Assembly (NCBI GenBank): GCA_025358155.1
Contig: JANYKR010000027.1
Coordinates: forward strand, 1 to 64,000
Reading direction: 5' to 3'
From: Betaproteobacteria bacterium
GTDB lineage: Bacteria; Pseudomonadota; Gammaproteobacteria; Burkholderiales; Burkholderiaceae_C
DNA length: 64,000 bases
Shown: in pieces, positions 18,383 to 31,961 of the stretch
Numbering within the stretch: position 1 is the stretch's first letter
Layout: the number at the start of each line of letters is the position of its first letter
The notes under the pieces: model-generated
The model's input: the letters and a program-made list of their open reading frames with translations, nothing else
Database searches by the model: none
Told to the model about the DNA's origin: nothing
Position numbers and translations under genes: made by a program

Positions 18383-19447
18383 ATGCCACTCGTCTCGATG
18401 CGCCAACTGCTGGACCATGCCGCCGAAAACGCCTACGGGATACCGGCCTTCAACGTCAACAACCTCGAACAAGTGCAGGCCGTGATGTCGGCTGCCGCCG
18501 AGGTGGACGCCCCGGTCATTCTGCAAGCCAGTGCTGGCGCCCGCAAATATGCAGGCGAGGCCTTCATCAAGCACCTGATCCAGGCCGCCATCGAGACCTG
18601 GCCCAATGTGCCGCTGGTGATGCACCAGGACCACGGCCAGAGCCCGGCAGTCTGCCAGGGCGCGATAGCGCTGGGCTTCAGCTCGGTGATGATGGACGGC
18701 TCGCTGGAGGCGGACGGCAAGAGCATCGCCAGCTACGAGTACAACGTCGAGGTCACCCGCTCTGTGGTCGACATGGCGCACCAGCTGGGCGTCACGGTCG
18801 AGGGCGAGCTGGGCTGCCTGGGCAGCCTGGAGACCATGAAGGGCGACAAGGAAGACGGCCACGGCACCGAGGCCACCATGACCCGCGAGCAGCTGCTGAC
18901 CGACCCTGAGCAGGCCGCTGATTTTGTCAAGCGCACCCAGCTCGATGCCCTGGCGATTGCCATCGGCACCAGCCATGGCGCCTACAAGTTCACCCGCAAA
19001 CCTACGGGCGACATCCTGGCGATCGACCGGATCAAGGCCATCAACCGCCGTATCCCCAATACCCACTTGGTGATGCACGGCAGCTCCAGCGTGCCGCAAG
19101 ACCTGCTGGCCGTGATCCGCGAATTTGGCGGCGACATGAAGGAGACCTACGGCGTGCCGGTCGAAGAGATCCAGGAGGCCATCAAGTACGGCGTGCGCAA
19201 GATCAACATCGATACCGACATCCGGCTGGCGATGACCGCCGCGATCCGCAAGTACATGGCCGAGAACCCCGGCAAGTTTGACCCGCGCGACTACCTCAAG
19301 CCCGCACGCGAGGCGGCCAAGGCGATCTGCCTGCAGCGTTACGTGCAGTTTGGCTGCCAGGGCCAGGGCAGCAAGATCAAGGGCCTGAGCCTTGCCGTTG
19401 TGGCGCAGCGCTACGCCAGCGGCGAGTTGTCGCAAGTGGTGACCTGA
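18383..19447 (+). CDS. fba: Class II fructose-1,6-bisphosphate aldolase
   Basis: This zinc enzyme splits fructose-1,6-bisphosphate into two triose phosphates. The 354 residues are of the CbbA/FbaA calvin-type subgroup. It begins [20 protein letters not shown], with the active-site HQDHGQSP near 82, metal-binding [10 protein letters not shown] near 200 and VMHGSSSVP near 233, then [11 protein letters not shown] near 275. The ATG at 18383 has AGGA a few bases upstream. In relatives pyk and fba are usually adjacent; here two minus-strand accessory genes separate them. Confidence 0.97.
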   Translation: MPLVSMRQLLDHAAENAYGIPAFNVNNLEQVQAVMSAAAEVDAPVILQASAGARKYAGEAFIKHLIQAAIETWPNVPLVMHQDHGQSPAVCQGAIALGFSSVMMDGSLEADGKSIASYEYNVEVTRSVVDMAHQLGVTVEGELGCLGSLETMKGDKEDGHGTEATMTREQLLTDPEQAADFVKRTQLDALAIAIGTSHGAYKFTRKPTGDILAIDRIKAINRRIPNTHLVMHGSSSVPQDLLAVIREFGGDMKETYGVPVEEIQEAIKYGVRKINIDTDIRLAMTAAIRKYMAENPGKFDPRDYLKPAREAAKAICLQRYVQFGCQGQGSKIKGLSLAVVAQRYASGELSQVVT

Positions 19448-19462
19448 GACGTCACAGCCTCG

Positions 19463-19530
19463 GCGCCAAAACTTTGGCGCAGCGGCAAATCAGCATCGAC
19501 ACTCACGGGGCCGCAGGGCCCTGTTTTTTT
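19463..19530 (+). terminator. fba transcription terminator region (two hairpins)
   Basis: An 8-bp hairpin GCGCCAAA/TTTGGCGC (19463-19480) lies just after the fba stop. A second, GGGCC/GGCCC at about 19508-19521, is followed by seven T (19524-19530) and is the actual Rho-independent terminator. Confidence 0.65.
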
Positions 19531-19669
19531 GGCTGTGCGGCGCCAGCGATGCAATGCCAGGCGGGGTTTCGGACGGAGTGTCGAGCTTGAGCAGGGCGCT
19601 TGGCCTGCCCGGCCAAGCCAGCCCCAACGGCACAATACTTTGAACTCCTACAGCTTGAGCAGACCGACC

Positions 19670-20575
19670 ATGCACACCGATACCCTTTTGCAATCGAACC
19701 TGCGTTCGCTGCCTCTGCTGGCGCGTGGCAAGGTACGGGACAACTACGCCGTGGGTGATGACCGCATCCTGATGGTGGCGTCGGACCGCATCTCGGCTTT
19801 TGACGTGGTGATGGGTGAGCCGATCCCGGGCAAGGGTGCGCTGCTGACGCAAATGGCTTTGTTCTGGTTCAAAAAGCTGGCCCACATCGTGCCCAACCAC
19901 CTCACGGGCGAAGCCCCTGAAAGTGTGGTGTCCCCTGAAGAGGTGGCGCAAGTGCGCAACCGGTCGATGCTGGTCAGGCGGCTCAAGCCTTTGCCGGTTG
20001 AGGCGGTGGTGCGCGGCTATTTGGCGGGATCGGGCTGGAAGGAGTACCAGCAGAACGGTCAAGTGTGTGGTGTGGTGCTGCCCCCGGGCCTGCAAAACGC
20101 CAGCCGCTTGCCCGAGCCGATTTTTACGCCCGCCACCAAGGCCGAGCTGGGCGACCATGACGAAAACATCAGCTTTGACAAAATGATCGACATCATCGGA
20201 TTGGACCTGGCCACCCGCGTCCGAAGTATCTCGATCGAGTTGTACCAAGAAGCCGCTGCCTACGCGTTGACGCGCGGCATCATCATTGCCGACACCAAAT
20301 TCGAGTTTGGCCTGGATGCAGTGGGTACGCTGGTGTTGATGGATGAAATCCTGACCCCGGACTCCTCCAGATTTTGGCCTTTGGATCAATACGTGGAAGG
20401 CCAGAACCCGCCCAGCTTCGACAAGCAGTTTTTGCGGGATTGGCTGGAGCAGGTTCAGGTGGATGGTGCAGGGTGGGATAAGAGGGCGCCGGCGCCGAGG
20501 ATGCCTGACACGGTTGCCTCCAGTACGGCATCAAAATATGCCGAAGCTGCTAATCAGCTGTATTTGTTGGATTGA
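19670..20575 (+). CDS. purC: Phosphoribosylaminoimidazole-succinocarboxamide synthase (SAICAR synthetase)
   Basis: PurC condenses CAIR with aspartate in purine synthesis. The 301 residues are of the longer bacterial/yeast-like type. The features are [14 protein letters not shown] near 19, [20 protein letters not shown] near 38, [20 protein letters not shown] near 104, [16 protein letters not shown] near 153 and [13 protein letters not shown] near 207. The second half is slightly AT-richer than the genes before it. In relatives purE-purK-sua5 follow directly; here they are 13 kb away on the opposite strand and purC is followed by an orphan gene. Confidence 0.96.
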   Translation: MHTDTLLQSNLRSLPLLARGKVRDNYAVGDDRILMVASDRISAFDVVMGEPIPGKGALLTQMALFWFKKLAHIVPNHLTGEAPESVVSPEEVAQVRNRSMLVRRLKPLPVEAVVRGYLAGSGWKEYQQNGQVCGVVLPPGLQNASRLPEPIFTPATKAELGDHDENISFDKMIDIIGLDLATRVRSISIELYQEAAAYALTRGIIIADTKFEFGLDAVGTLVLMDEILTPDSSRFWPLDQYVEGQNPPSFDKQFLRDWLEQVQVDGAGWDKRAPAPRMPDTVASSTASKYAEAANQLYLLD

Positions 20576-20598
20576 AGCAACCCCCAAGGAGCGTTGAA

Positions 20599-21744
20599 AT
20601 GGAAGCGCGCGACGATCAAAGTTACTCTTCACGCTCGATATTAAATCTCGATGCATTGATTACCAATTGCCGAGACGAAAACACAAGATTCGTGTTGTTT
20701 GCCAAGAAGGCTGGTAGCCTGGCGCGTTTCTCATGCATAGATGAGGCTCGCTCGTTGGTGAAAGAGCTTAGAGCTGCGAACGGTGCGTTTGATCCGCAGT
20801 TAAGCGGTTGGATAATTTTGGCAGAGGGTCTCATTGAGCACTTTGACAGCCTGAACAACGTAAAGTCGAAAGATAAATTCAACCGCGCGTTGTTGGTGGG
20901 TCAAATGGCCGGAGATCGCGAACTTGCAGGTACCGCTGCTGCTTGGATGGCGCACTGCGAATTGGTGTCCGGTCAGATAAGTGCAGCAAGCAATCAAATA
21001 GTGACTGCCTTTAAGTGGTCCGACGAGAATAGTTACGATGCTCGTGGTAGAGCATCTATGGTTCTCGGTGATGCCTTGAACTGGGCAGGACAAACCGAAC
21101 TCGCAAGAAAGTGGTATCGCGATGCGCGCAATTACGCCATTCGCGAAGGCGACATTGCCATGCAAAATGTCATGTTGTTTAATCTTGCTGCTTTTGGAGT
21201 AGCCAATCTGACTTTATTGGATTGCTCTGAACCTACAAGCGCGGAGGCATGGAAGTGGGTTTCATTGGAGGTTGCTTCGGCGGCAAACCTGAATCATGCA
21301 TTAGGAATTCAGAGCTTGTCATCGTTGATACCCATGATGAGAGCTGAACTTTTTGTTGTGAAGCGTCAATGGAAAGAGGCTAGTGCACTATTTGAAGCGC
21401 ATATGTCCAGGGTTGTTGCAGATGGCCAAAAGCGGCTATTGCCGAAGATTATTTCTCAGCTTGCTTGGTGCCAAGCTAATTTAGGCGACATGGATGAAGC
21501 ATTCGTTAGTTTTCGAAAATCAGTTGATATTTGTGCCGACTGCACAGATCTCGACGATCTCGCTGTTTTGCACTTCCGCCTATCTGGCGTCGGAAAGTTA
21601 ATACTCAATCAAGAAATTCAAAATTACCACGCTACGCTGGCCGCTGGATATTTGACCCGATTCAGAAATCAGCAGGCAGAAATGTTTGAAAAACTTCGAG
21701 ATACAATAGAAAAAGTCAACTTTCAAATAAAAAACCCGACCTAA
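20599..21744 (+). CDS. Hypothetical TPR-like helical-repeat protein, AT-richer than its neighbours
   Basis: I do not recognise a named family. The 381 residues are almost all helical, with repeated Ala/Leu/Trp patterns suggestive of tetratricopeptide-like repeats (WILAEGLIEHF, ALNWAGQTELARKWYRDARNYA, LAWCQANLGDMDEAFVSFRKS). There is no signal peptide or membrane helix, so it is probably cytoplasmic. The ATG at 20599 has a strong AAGGAG (20586-20591). Codon use differs sharply from the surroundings (many TTA/AAT/GAA/ATA codons and a clearly lower GC content), which suggests acquisition by transfer. It sits at the point where the conserved purC-purE link is broken. Confidence 0.65.
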   Translation: MEARDDQSYSSRSILNLDALITNCRDENTRFVLFAKKAGSLARFSCIDEARSLVKELRAANGAFDPQLSGWIILAEGLIEHFDSLNNVKSKDKFNRALLVGQMAGDRELAGTAAAWMAHCELVSGQISAASNQIVTAFKWSDENSYDARGRASMVLGDALNWAGQTELARKWYRDARNYAIREGDIAMQNVMLFNLAAFGVANLTLLDCSEPTSAEAWKWVSLEVASAANLNHALGIQSLSSLIPMMRAELFVVKRQWKEASALFEAHMSRVVADGQKRLLPKIISQLAWCQANLGDMDEAFVSFRKSVDICADCTDLDDLAVLHFRLSGVGKLILNQEIQNYHATLAAGYLTRFRNQQAEMFEKLRDTIEKVNFQIKNPT

Positions 21745-21753
21745 GTCGGGTTT
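21728..21753 (-). terminator. Hairpin terminator shared by convergent genes
   Basis: AAACCCGAC (21732-21740) and GTCGGGTTT (21745-21753) form a 9-bp stem around CTAA, which contains the TAA stop codon of the TPR-like gene. On the minus strand the stem is followed by six or more T, so it is a good terminator for the histone-like gene. On the plus strand the T tract is only three long. Confidence 0.7.
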
Positions 21754-21777
21754 GGCGCTGACTCCTGAAATATCGGT

Positions 21778-22110
21778 TTATGGCTTGTTCCCCGTCGGAA
21801 ATGGCCATGCCGCCGCGGGACTTAGCGCTGTTTTCGCCGTAGTCGATGCAGGAGTGGGAGCCGCAGGGCTCGCTGGGGCCCTTTTCGCTACTGGTTTTTT
21901 CGCAGAGGCAGCGGCTTTCTTCGCAGGCGCGGCGGCTTGCTTCGGAGCAGCAGCGGTCTTCTTGGCAGGTGCTGCTGCCTTCTTCGATGGTGCCACAGCT
22001 TTTTTCGTTGGTGCAGCAGCCTTCTTCGCAGGTGCAGCAGCTTTCTTGACCGGTGCGGCCATCTTTATCGCTGGCTTCGCAGCCGGAGAACCCTTCTTCG
22101 CAGTTGCCAT
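21778..22110 (-). CDS. Histone H1-like Ala/Lys/Pro-rich DNA-binding protein
   Basis: The 110-residue product is built almost entirely of KKAAAPAKK-type repeats with a short Pro/Ala C-terminus, as in the H1-like (Hc1/AlgP-type) nucleoid proteins common in betaproteobacteria. The strongly basic repeats are expected to bind DNA without sequence specificity and help compact it. A clear AGGAG lies seven bases before the ATG at 22110. The repeat nature means copy number can vary between strains. It is codirectional with and downstream of nrdB. Confidence 0.85.
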   Translation of the reverse strand: MATAKKGSPAAKPAIKMAAPVKKAAAPAKKAAAPTKKAVAPSKKAAAPAKKTAAAPKQAAAPAKKAAASAKKPVAKRAPASPAAPTPASTTAKTALSPAAAWPFPTGNKP

Positions 22111-22321
22111 GACAATCTCCTAGATCAAGTTAAAAAAGACACCCGGCCGGTCTAGCGGCAGAGCGATTCATCGAGGCGGCGCTTCGGACCTTCAGTCCTG
22201 AGCGACACACCGATGAACGGGGTTGCGCCTTCATCCGCCACTTCTGACGGTGGTCGTGGGTCGGGCGCGAATCTTGACTTGTTGCGGGAACGGATCGCCA
22301 GGCATCGGCCTGCTGCTGCGC

Positions 22322-23560
22322 TCAGTCCCAGCTCAGTGCGCCACCGGATTGGTACTCGATGACACGGGTTTCAAAAAAGTTGCGCTCCTTTTTCAGGTCG
22401 ATCATTTCGCTCATCCAGGGAAACGGGTTTTCTTCGTTCGGGAAGAGGGCTTCGAGGCCGATTTGCGTGGCGCGCCGGTTGGCGATGTAGCGCAGGTAGC
22501 CCTTGAACATCGAGGCGTTGAGGCCCAGCACACCGCGCGGCATGGTGTCCTCGGCGTAGCGGTACTCCAGGTCTACCGCCTTCAGGAACAAGGCCTTGAT
22601 CTCGTCCTTGAACTGGGCGGTCCAGAGCTGCGGGTTCTCGGCCTTGATCTGGTTGATCAGGTCGATGCCGAAGTTGCAATGCATCGACTCGTCGCGCAGG
22701 ATGTACTGGTACTGCTCGGCCGCGCCGGTCATCTTGTTCTGCCGACCCATCGCCAGGATCTGGGTGAAGCCAACGTAGAAAAACATGCCCTCCATCAGAC
22801 AGGCAAACACGATCAGCGAGCGCAGCAGCGTCTGGTCGTTTTCTTGGGTGCCGGTGTGGAAGTGGGGGTCCATGATCGCGTTGATGAACGGGATCAGGAA
22901 CTGGTCCTTGTCGCGGATCGAATCGATCTCGTTGTAGGCGTTGAAGATCTCGGCTTCGTCCAATCCCAATGACTCGACGATGTACTGGTAGGCATGGGTG
23001 TGGATGGCCTCTTCAAAGGCCTGGCGCAGCAGGAACTGTCGGCATTCAGGCGCGGTGATGTGCCGGTAGGTGCCCAGCACGATGTTGTTGGCGGCCAGCG
23101 AGTCGGCGGTGACGAAAAAGCCCAGGTTGCGCATGATGATGCGGCGCTCGTCATCGCTCAGGCCGTTCGGGTCCTTCCAGGTCGCGATGTCGCGCGACAT
23201 GTTGACCTCTTGCGGCATCCAGTGGTTGGAGCAGCTGGCCAGGTACTTTTCCCAGGCCCATTTGTACTTGAAGGGCACCAACTGGTTGACGTCGGTCTGG
23301 CCGTTGATGATGCGCTTTTCATCGGCGTTGACCCGGCGTGCGCCAGCCACTGCTGCGCCAGTTACGGCGGCCGCTGTCGGAGACTTGCGGGCTGCGACAA
23401 CAGAGGCCATCGCCGAGACCAGAGCGGCAACAGGGGCGGTGCCTTGCATCGCAGAAAAAGGTGGTGCGACCGCCGGCCGCGCAGAGCTCGAGACCAGCGG
23501 CGCGGCAGGGTTTGATGGTGTTGTCGAAGGCAGTGTTACTTCGTCTTCCCAGACCAGCAT
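22322..23560 (-). CDS. nrdB: Ribonucleotide reductase class Ia, beta subunit
   Basis: NrdB carries the diiron-tyrosyl radical cofactor for NrdA. The 412 residues contain the metal and radical ligands in the expected order: Glu/His/Tyr in [12 protein letters not shown] (radical Tyr is the fourth residue after the first His), Glu in [11 protein letters not shown], and Glu/His in [12 protein letters not shown]. The C-terminal tail that docks to NrdA ends [10 protein letters not shown]. The first about 75 residues are an Ala/Ser/Pro-rich extension before [17 protein letters not shown], longer than in most class Ia subunits. The start at 23560 has AGGA nine bases upstream. It is downstream of nrdA with a 182-base gap. 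Confidence 0.95.
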   Translation of the reverse strand: MLVWEDEVTLPSTTPSNPAAPLVSSSARPAVAPPFSAMQGTAPVAALVSAMASVVAARKSPTAAAVTGAAVAGARRVNADEKRIINGQTDVNQLVPFKYKWAWEKYLASCSNHWMPQEVNMSRDIATWKDPNGLSDDERRIIMRNLGFFVTADSLAANNIVLGTYRHITAPECRQFLLRQAFEEAIHTHAYQYIVESLGLDEAEIFNAYNEIDSIRDKDQFLIPFINAIMDPHFHTGTQENDQTLLRSLIVFACLMEGMFFYVGFTQILAMGRQNKMTGAAEQYQYILRDESMHCNFGIDLINQIKAENPQLWTAQFKDEIKALFLKAVDLEYRYAEDTMPRGVLGLNASMFKGYLRYIANRRATQIGLEALFPNEENPFPWMSEMIDLKKERNFFETRVIEYQSGGALSWD

Positions 23561-23583
23561 GTGTGTACGTCCTAAGGTGCCGA

Positions 23584-23612
23584 ATTATCGGAGTGTTGGG
23601 TTCAAACACCAA
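23584..23612 (-). promoter_or_regulatory. Candidate internal promoter for nrdB
   Basis: In the nrdA-nrdB gap the minus strand has TTGGTG (23607-23612) and GATAAT (23584-23589) spaced by 17 bases, ending about 24 bases before the nrdB start. This would allow nrdB expression apart from nrdA. Confidence 0.4.
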
Positions 23613-23742
23613 GCACTTCTTGACAAGCAAATGGCCCTCTTGGAGAAGCTGGCCATCGTGTCGATCAGTGCGGGTGATCAGGGTCTTCAAACGGGTCGGC
23701 CTGTGCGGTTGCAGCAGGCCGATGGACAGGCGGTGGGCAGGC

Positions 23743-26640
<2,898 letters not shown>

Positions 26641-26706
26641 GGGGTCCCCTCAATAAATGGCGACTGAGGCCGCCGGGTCGGTGAATTTGAAACTGACTGC
26701 GCGGCT

Positions 26707-26779
26707 CTCGCTGCCCCCACCCTGCGGCAGCAGGCATCACCCACGCCGTGTTTCATGGGCTGGTTGGGCCGATAGCGAG
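26707..26779 (-). ncRNA. Candidate structured leader RNA of nrdAB
   Basis: Read on the minus strand, the nrdA leader can form a branched fold. Outer stem CTCGCT (26774-26779) pairs with AGCGAG (26707-26712). Next GGCCCAACC (26762-26770) pairs with GGTGGGGGC (26713-26721) with two mismatches. The interior holds two hairpins, CCCATG/CGTGGG (26754-26759 with 26740-26745, one G-U pair) and CCTGC/GCAGG (26730-26734 with 26721-26725). The AdoCbl riboswitch core is not visible. Folding alone is weak evidence in GC-rich DNA. Confidence 0.3.
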
Positions 26780-26881
26780 GGTCTCCGCCACCGATGTCAG
26801 GAGGGTCGGACCGCTGGGTCGCCCGGGACAAGACATGGCACAGCCAGCGGCAAGTCTTGGGCAAAAGGATAACATGAACTA

Positions 26882-26928
26882 CCACTATATCTAGGGTCAA
26901 ATTTGCCTTCAAGCACTACCGGTAGCGT
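26882..26928 (-). promoter_or_regulatory. nrdA promoter with twin NrdR boxes
   Basis: On the minus strand TTGAAG (26907-26912) and TATAGT (26884-26889) are spaced by 17 bases, a strong sigma-70 promoter. Two NrdR-box-like 16-mers, 26882-26897 (CCACTATATCTAGGGT as read on the plus strand) and 26913-26928 (GCACTACCGGTAGCGT), have centres 31 bases apart, the three-turn spacing known for NrdR pairs. One covers the -10 and the other abuts the -35, so NrdR would block transcription of nrdAB when dATP is plentiful. The rest of the 415-base gap (26641-27055) holds the leader; I see no other gene in it. Confidence 0.75.
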
Positions 26929-27055
26929 GCTTACCCGAATACGCTGGGCTGTGGCGGGCGCCTCAGGCATGGCCTTTCAGTGCGGTCGGGCAAGGCTCGC
27001 GGCACGCAGAAAGCGCGCCCGAACGGCTGCCAGCAGGCTATGCCGTTGCTGCGAT

Positions 27056-27687
27056 TCAGGCCGCCAACACCAGCCCGGGTGGTAGGCCGGGCTGGGCAGC
27101 CAGCAGCCGCCAATCAAAGCCGGCGCCAGGGTCTTGCTTGCGGCCAGGTGCCACATGCTCGTGGCCGGCCAGCGCCTGTACCGGGTAGCGGCGGGCAATC
27201 GCGCGCAGCAAGATCGCCAGCGCGCTGTACTGCGCCGGCTCGAAGGCCTCGCCCTCCAAGCCTTCGAGCTCGATGCCGATCGACCAATCGTTGCAGTTGT
27301 CGCGGCCGCGCCAGTGCGAGTCCCCGGCATGCCAGGCGCGCTGGTCGCACGAGACAAACTGCAACGCCTGGCCGTCACGCCGCAACAAGAAGTGCGCTGA
27401 CACCTTCAGACCGCTGATCTGGGCGAAGTACGGATGCTCGTGGCCGCCCAGCTGGTTGTTGAACAGGCGCTCGATCGCGTCGCCGCCGTAGACCCCCGGC
27501 GGCAGGCTGATCGAATGCAGCACCACCAGTTCCACCGCCATGCCGGCCGGCCGGGGGCCGAAGTTGGGCGATGGCCGCCGGCCGGCGCCAGACCACCAGC
27601 CCTGGCTCCACCGGGCCGGCAAGGCGGCGTGTCGGGGCTCAGCTGCGGGCATGGCCGGGCCCGGCGCCTTGCCAGGGCGCACCGGCT

Positions 27688-27691
<4 letters not shown>
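27056..27691 (-). CDS. ampD: 1,6-anhydro-N-acetylmuramyl-L-alanine amidase AmpD
   Basis: AmpD is a cytoplasmic zinc amidase that removes the peptide from anhydro-muropeptides during cell-wall recycling; its loss often raises AmpC beta-lactamase. The 211 residues show the zinc His in VVLHSISLPPG, the GHEHPYF and HFLLRRDG segments, CDQRAWHAGDS, IGIELEG and the final zinc/catalytic block GHEHVAPGRKQDPG. The GTG at 27691 overlaps the pilR stop as GTGA, so translation is probably coupled; an ATG at 27652 is an alternative. It is the last gene of tsaB-pilS-pilR-ampD. Confidence 0.93.
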
Positions 27692-29157
<1,466 letters not shown>

Positions 29158-29225
29158 GGGGTGTCGGTTCGAGGCGGCTAGGGGCGTTGAGCGTCGGGCG
29201 AGCGGGTCGGCGGAGCCGGGTCAGG

Positions 29226-31112
29226 TCAGGCTGACGGCGCCGAGCGCATCGTCACGCCGAAGACGTTGCGGTGGCGGGCCGCCGGTGCTGCCAAGCCGAA
29301 CTCGATGCGGGCGCCGTGGCGCTCGCACAGCTCGCGGCAAATATACAGGCCGAGCCCACTGCCCCGGCTGCGGGTCGAAAAGAAGGGCTCGAACAGGTGG
29401 CGTTCCACATCGGCCGTGATCACTTCGCCGTCACTGGCCAGCGTCAGGTTGACGCTGCCGGGCAGCGCGCCAGCCGCTAGCCTGAGCTGCAGCGCGCCGG
29501 GTGCCAGGCTGGCATGGCGGGCCGCGTTGTCTAGCAGGTTGATCAGCACCCGGCGCAGATGATCGGCATCAAACTGCACCAGAAGCGGACCGGCAGGCCA
29601 TTCGCAATGCAGGCGCTCGGTGGCCTGCAACTCGGGCGGCGCTGCGCGACGCCAGTCTTCGCACACCTGCGCCACCTCGGCGGTGGCATCCATCACCACG
29701 GCGCTGGCCACAGTGCCGGGTGCCACCGCCAGCACGTCATCGACGATGCGCTTGAGCCGGTGCGCGTTGTCAGACACGATGCGCGCCAGCCGGTGGTGCG
29801 TTGGCGGCAGTGCGTCCTCCAGCAACAGCGCGTTGGCCTGCGAGATCGCAGCCAGGGGGTTGCGGATCTCGTGCGCGATGCCGGCCGACATACGGCCCAT
29901 CGCCGCCAGCTTGTCCTGCCGGGCCCGGGCCTGCACCGCCCGCATGTCCTCCAGGAACAGCACGCAGATGTCCTCCGGCGGCGTGTCATCGGCCGCGATG
30001 CCGCCACGTCGGGTGAAGCGCGCCCGCACCTGCAGCCGGCGGTCGTCGCCTTCTGCCAGCGGCAACACGATCTCACGCGCCTCGGTCGGCCAGCTGCCCT
30101 GCAGGTAGGCCTGCTCCAGCGTTTGCTGCAGCACTTGCAGGCCGGGCTGATCGGCCAGCGGACAGGGCAGCGTCATGGCTTGGCCCATCGGCCCCAGCAG
30201 CTCGCGCGCCGCCGGGTTGATGGCGCGCACCCGGCCTTGGCGGTCCATCACCAGCACACCGTCGCTCATCTCCTCGATCACCAGGCGGTTCAGCAAGGTT
30301 TGCTGGCGCGCCACCTCCTGGCTGCTGCGGGCAGTGCGCTCCTCGCGCGCCAGCCGTTGCGCCAACTCACTGGCGAGCAGGCTGATCAGGAACATGCCCG
30401 CACCGGCCAGCCCGGCCTGGGACAACTGCAACAGCAGGTCACTGCCTTCGACAGCGGCCGGCCAGACGCCGATCAGCAGCATCAAGGTGACCCCAGCGGC
30501 CGTGGCCAGCGCCAGCCGCCGCTGCGTCAGCACGCCCGACATCAGCACCGGCAACACCAGCAGCGCAGCGTAGTTCAGCTGGCCCTGCGGGTCGAGCAGG
30601 CGCAACAGCGAAAACGCGCCCAGATCGACACCGATGGTCCAGAACCACTGGGCCGGCAAGAGGTGGTCGGCCAAGGGGTTTTTGTCGGCCGGATCGTGCA
30701 ACAGCCAAAGCGACACGGCTTGAGCAGCGTAGGCCACGCACAGCGCCATCAAGGGCAGCGGCGTGCGCCCGCCCATCAGCGATGCCAGCCAGGGCGCCAG
30801 CACCAGTGCGAGGCCGAGTGCCGCGCGTGACGCGACGTAGGTGCGCAGGATGCGCGGCAAGGCAGCACCTTCGCTCGCTGCCAGTCGCTTGGCCTCGCGC
30901 GCCATGAAGCTGCCGTCGACGCTGCCGGGCAGGTCGCTATCGGCGCCTGCGCTGGCACCGGGGTTGCTGCCCGGACCGGCACCCGCGCGCCCACGGCTGC
31001 GGCTCGGGTCACCCCAGACGCTGAGCCAAGCCTCCTCGGGTGACGAGCGAGGCGGTTGGCGCCGGTCGCCCTGGCGCCGGTCTAGCCGGCGTCGCTCCGG
31101 GACCAGGCCCAT
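29226..31112 (-). CDS. PilS-like membrane sensor histidine kinase
   Basis: The 628-residue product has a hydrophilic Arg-rich N-terminus (about 75 residues) and about six membrane helices to about 260. A PAS segment follows (LVIEEMSDGVLVMDRQGRVRAI), then the HisKA box AGIAHEIRNPLAAIS (His about 414). The ATPase domain has NLLDNAARHA and GSGLGLYICRELCERHGA. PilS-type kinases phosphorylate PilR to control pilin expression. The ATG at 31112 overlaps the tsaB stop (TGATG). The pilR gene follows after 68 bases. Confidence 0.85.
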   Translation of the reverse strand: MGLVPERRRLDRRQGDRRQPPRSSPEEAWLSVWGDPSRSRGRAGAGPGSNPGASAGADSDLPGSVDGSFMAREAKRLAASEGAALPRILRTYVASRAALGLALVLAPWLASLMGGRTPLPLMALCVAYAAQAVSLWLLHDPADKNPLADHLLPAQWFWTIGVDLGAFSLLRLLDPQGQLNYAALLVLPVLMSGVLTQRRLALATAAGVTLMLLIGVWPAAVEGSDLLLQLSQAGLAGAGMFLISLLASELAQRLAREERTARSSQEVARQQTLLNRLVIEEMSDGVLVMDRQGRVRAINPAARELLGPMGQAMTLPCPLADQPGLQVLQQTLEQAYLQGSWPTEAREIVLPLAEGDDRRLQVRARFTRRGGIAADDTPPEDICVLFLEDMRAVQARARQDKLAAMGRMSAGIAHEIRNPLAAISQANALLLEDALPPTHHRLARIVSDNAHRLKRIVDDVLAVAPGTVASAVVMDATAEVAQVCEDWRRAAPPELQATERLHCEWPAGPLLVQFDADHLRRVLINLLDNAARHASLAPGALQLRLAAGALPGSVNLTLASDGEVITADVERHLFEPFFSTRSRGSGLGLYICRELCERHGARIEFGLAAPAARHRNVFGVTMRSAPSA

Positions 31113-31939
31113 CAGGCCGAACCCACCACGCCGGCGTGCTGCGGCGGTCTGGCTTTGCCCGCTTCGCGCTCGGCGGTGGTGAACGCCACCTTGTCGCGCA
31201 GGTACAGCGGCAAGGCCTGCTCTGGCGGCACGGCCTGGCCCTTCGCCCAGGCCGCCTGCGCCAGCCGCAGCAAGGCGGCAGCCCGGTCGGTGGTGTCGGG
31301 CCACAGCGTTGCGCTGCCCCAGGGCAGTCGCCCGGCAAAGGCGGCGACCGCGTTGCCGGCCAGGCGTTGGGGTGGGTCGACCGTCCAGGCTTGTGCCAGC
31401 GCGGGCAGGGTCCACAACTGGGGCGCCACGCGGGTCTGCCAGCCGTCAGCACCCAGGTGGTAGCACGCGGCATAAACCTCGTCCATGCGGGCGTCCATCG
31501 CCACCCACCAGTCCTGGGTTGCGGCGACGGTCGGGGCGGGCTGAGATGGCAGCGCCTGGAGCCGGGCGTCTTCAGCCACGATCAGCAGGCTGTCGATGGC
31601 CAGCACCGGCGTGTCATGGGCCAAGGCCAAGCCCTGGGCCACGGCGCAGGTGGTGCGCAAACCGGTGAAGGCGCCCGGCCCCTGGCCGAAAGCGATGGCC
31701 TGCAGCCCTGCCAGCGTGGCGCCGGCCTGGTCCAGCAACTGCAGCAGCGACGGGATCAGCCGAGCTGAGGCCACCTTGCCACCCACCTCGTTGACGCAGA
31801 TCCGGGCTCGGGGGGTCAGCAGTGCCACCGACAGGCATTCGGTCGAGGTGTCGAGCGCCAACAAACACGGTGTCTGCGGGCCCAGTGGCTGCAAGTCGAG
31901 GCCCGGCGGGCCAGGCGAGATCGCGAGACTGAGGTCCAC
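31112..31939 (-). CDS. tsaB: tRNA threonylcarbamoyladenosine biosynthesis protein TsaB
   Basis: TsaB is the scaffold that joins TsaD and TsaE to make the t6A modification at position 37 of ANN-decoding tRNAs. The 275 residues include LLALDTSTECLSVAL near 26, the TsaD-interacting HSARLIPSL-like SARLIPSLLQLL and the family signature GPGAFTGLRTTCAVAQGLA near 88. A 20-residue N-terminal extension precedes the fold; the start is a GTG at 31939. Sua5, which makes the threonylcarbamoyl-AMP donor, is encoded about 1 kb upstream on the same strand. The usual neighbour rimI is missing here and found at 6.9 kb. Confidence 0.92.
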   Translation of the reverse strand: MDLSLAISPGPPGLDLQPLGPQTPCLLALDTSTECLSVALLTPRARICVNEVGGKVASARLIPSLLQLLDQAGATLAGLQAIAFGQGPGAFTGLRTTCAVAQGLALAHDTPVLAIDSLLIVAEDARLQALPSQPAPTVAATQDWWVAMDARMDEVYAACYHLGADGWQTRVAPQLWTLPALAQAWTVDPPQRLAGNAVAAFAGRLPWGSATLWPDTTDRAAALLRLAQAAWAKGQAVPPEQALPLYLRDKVAFTTAEREAGKARPPQHAGVVGSA

Positions 31940-31961
31940 CTGCTGTGCCCGCAGCCGCAGG

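Noticed and set aside
26707-26779. AdoCbl riboswitch in the nrdA leader
   Set aside because: The conserved cobalamin-riboswitch core sequences are absent; only generic stems can be drawn.
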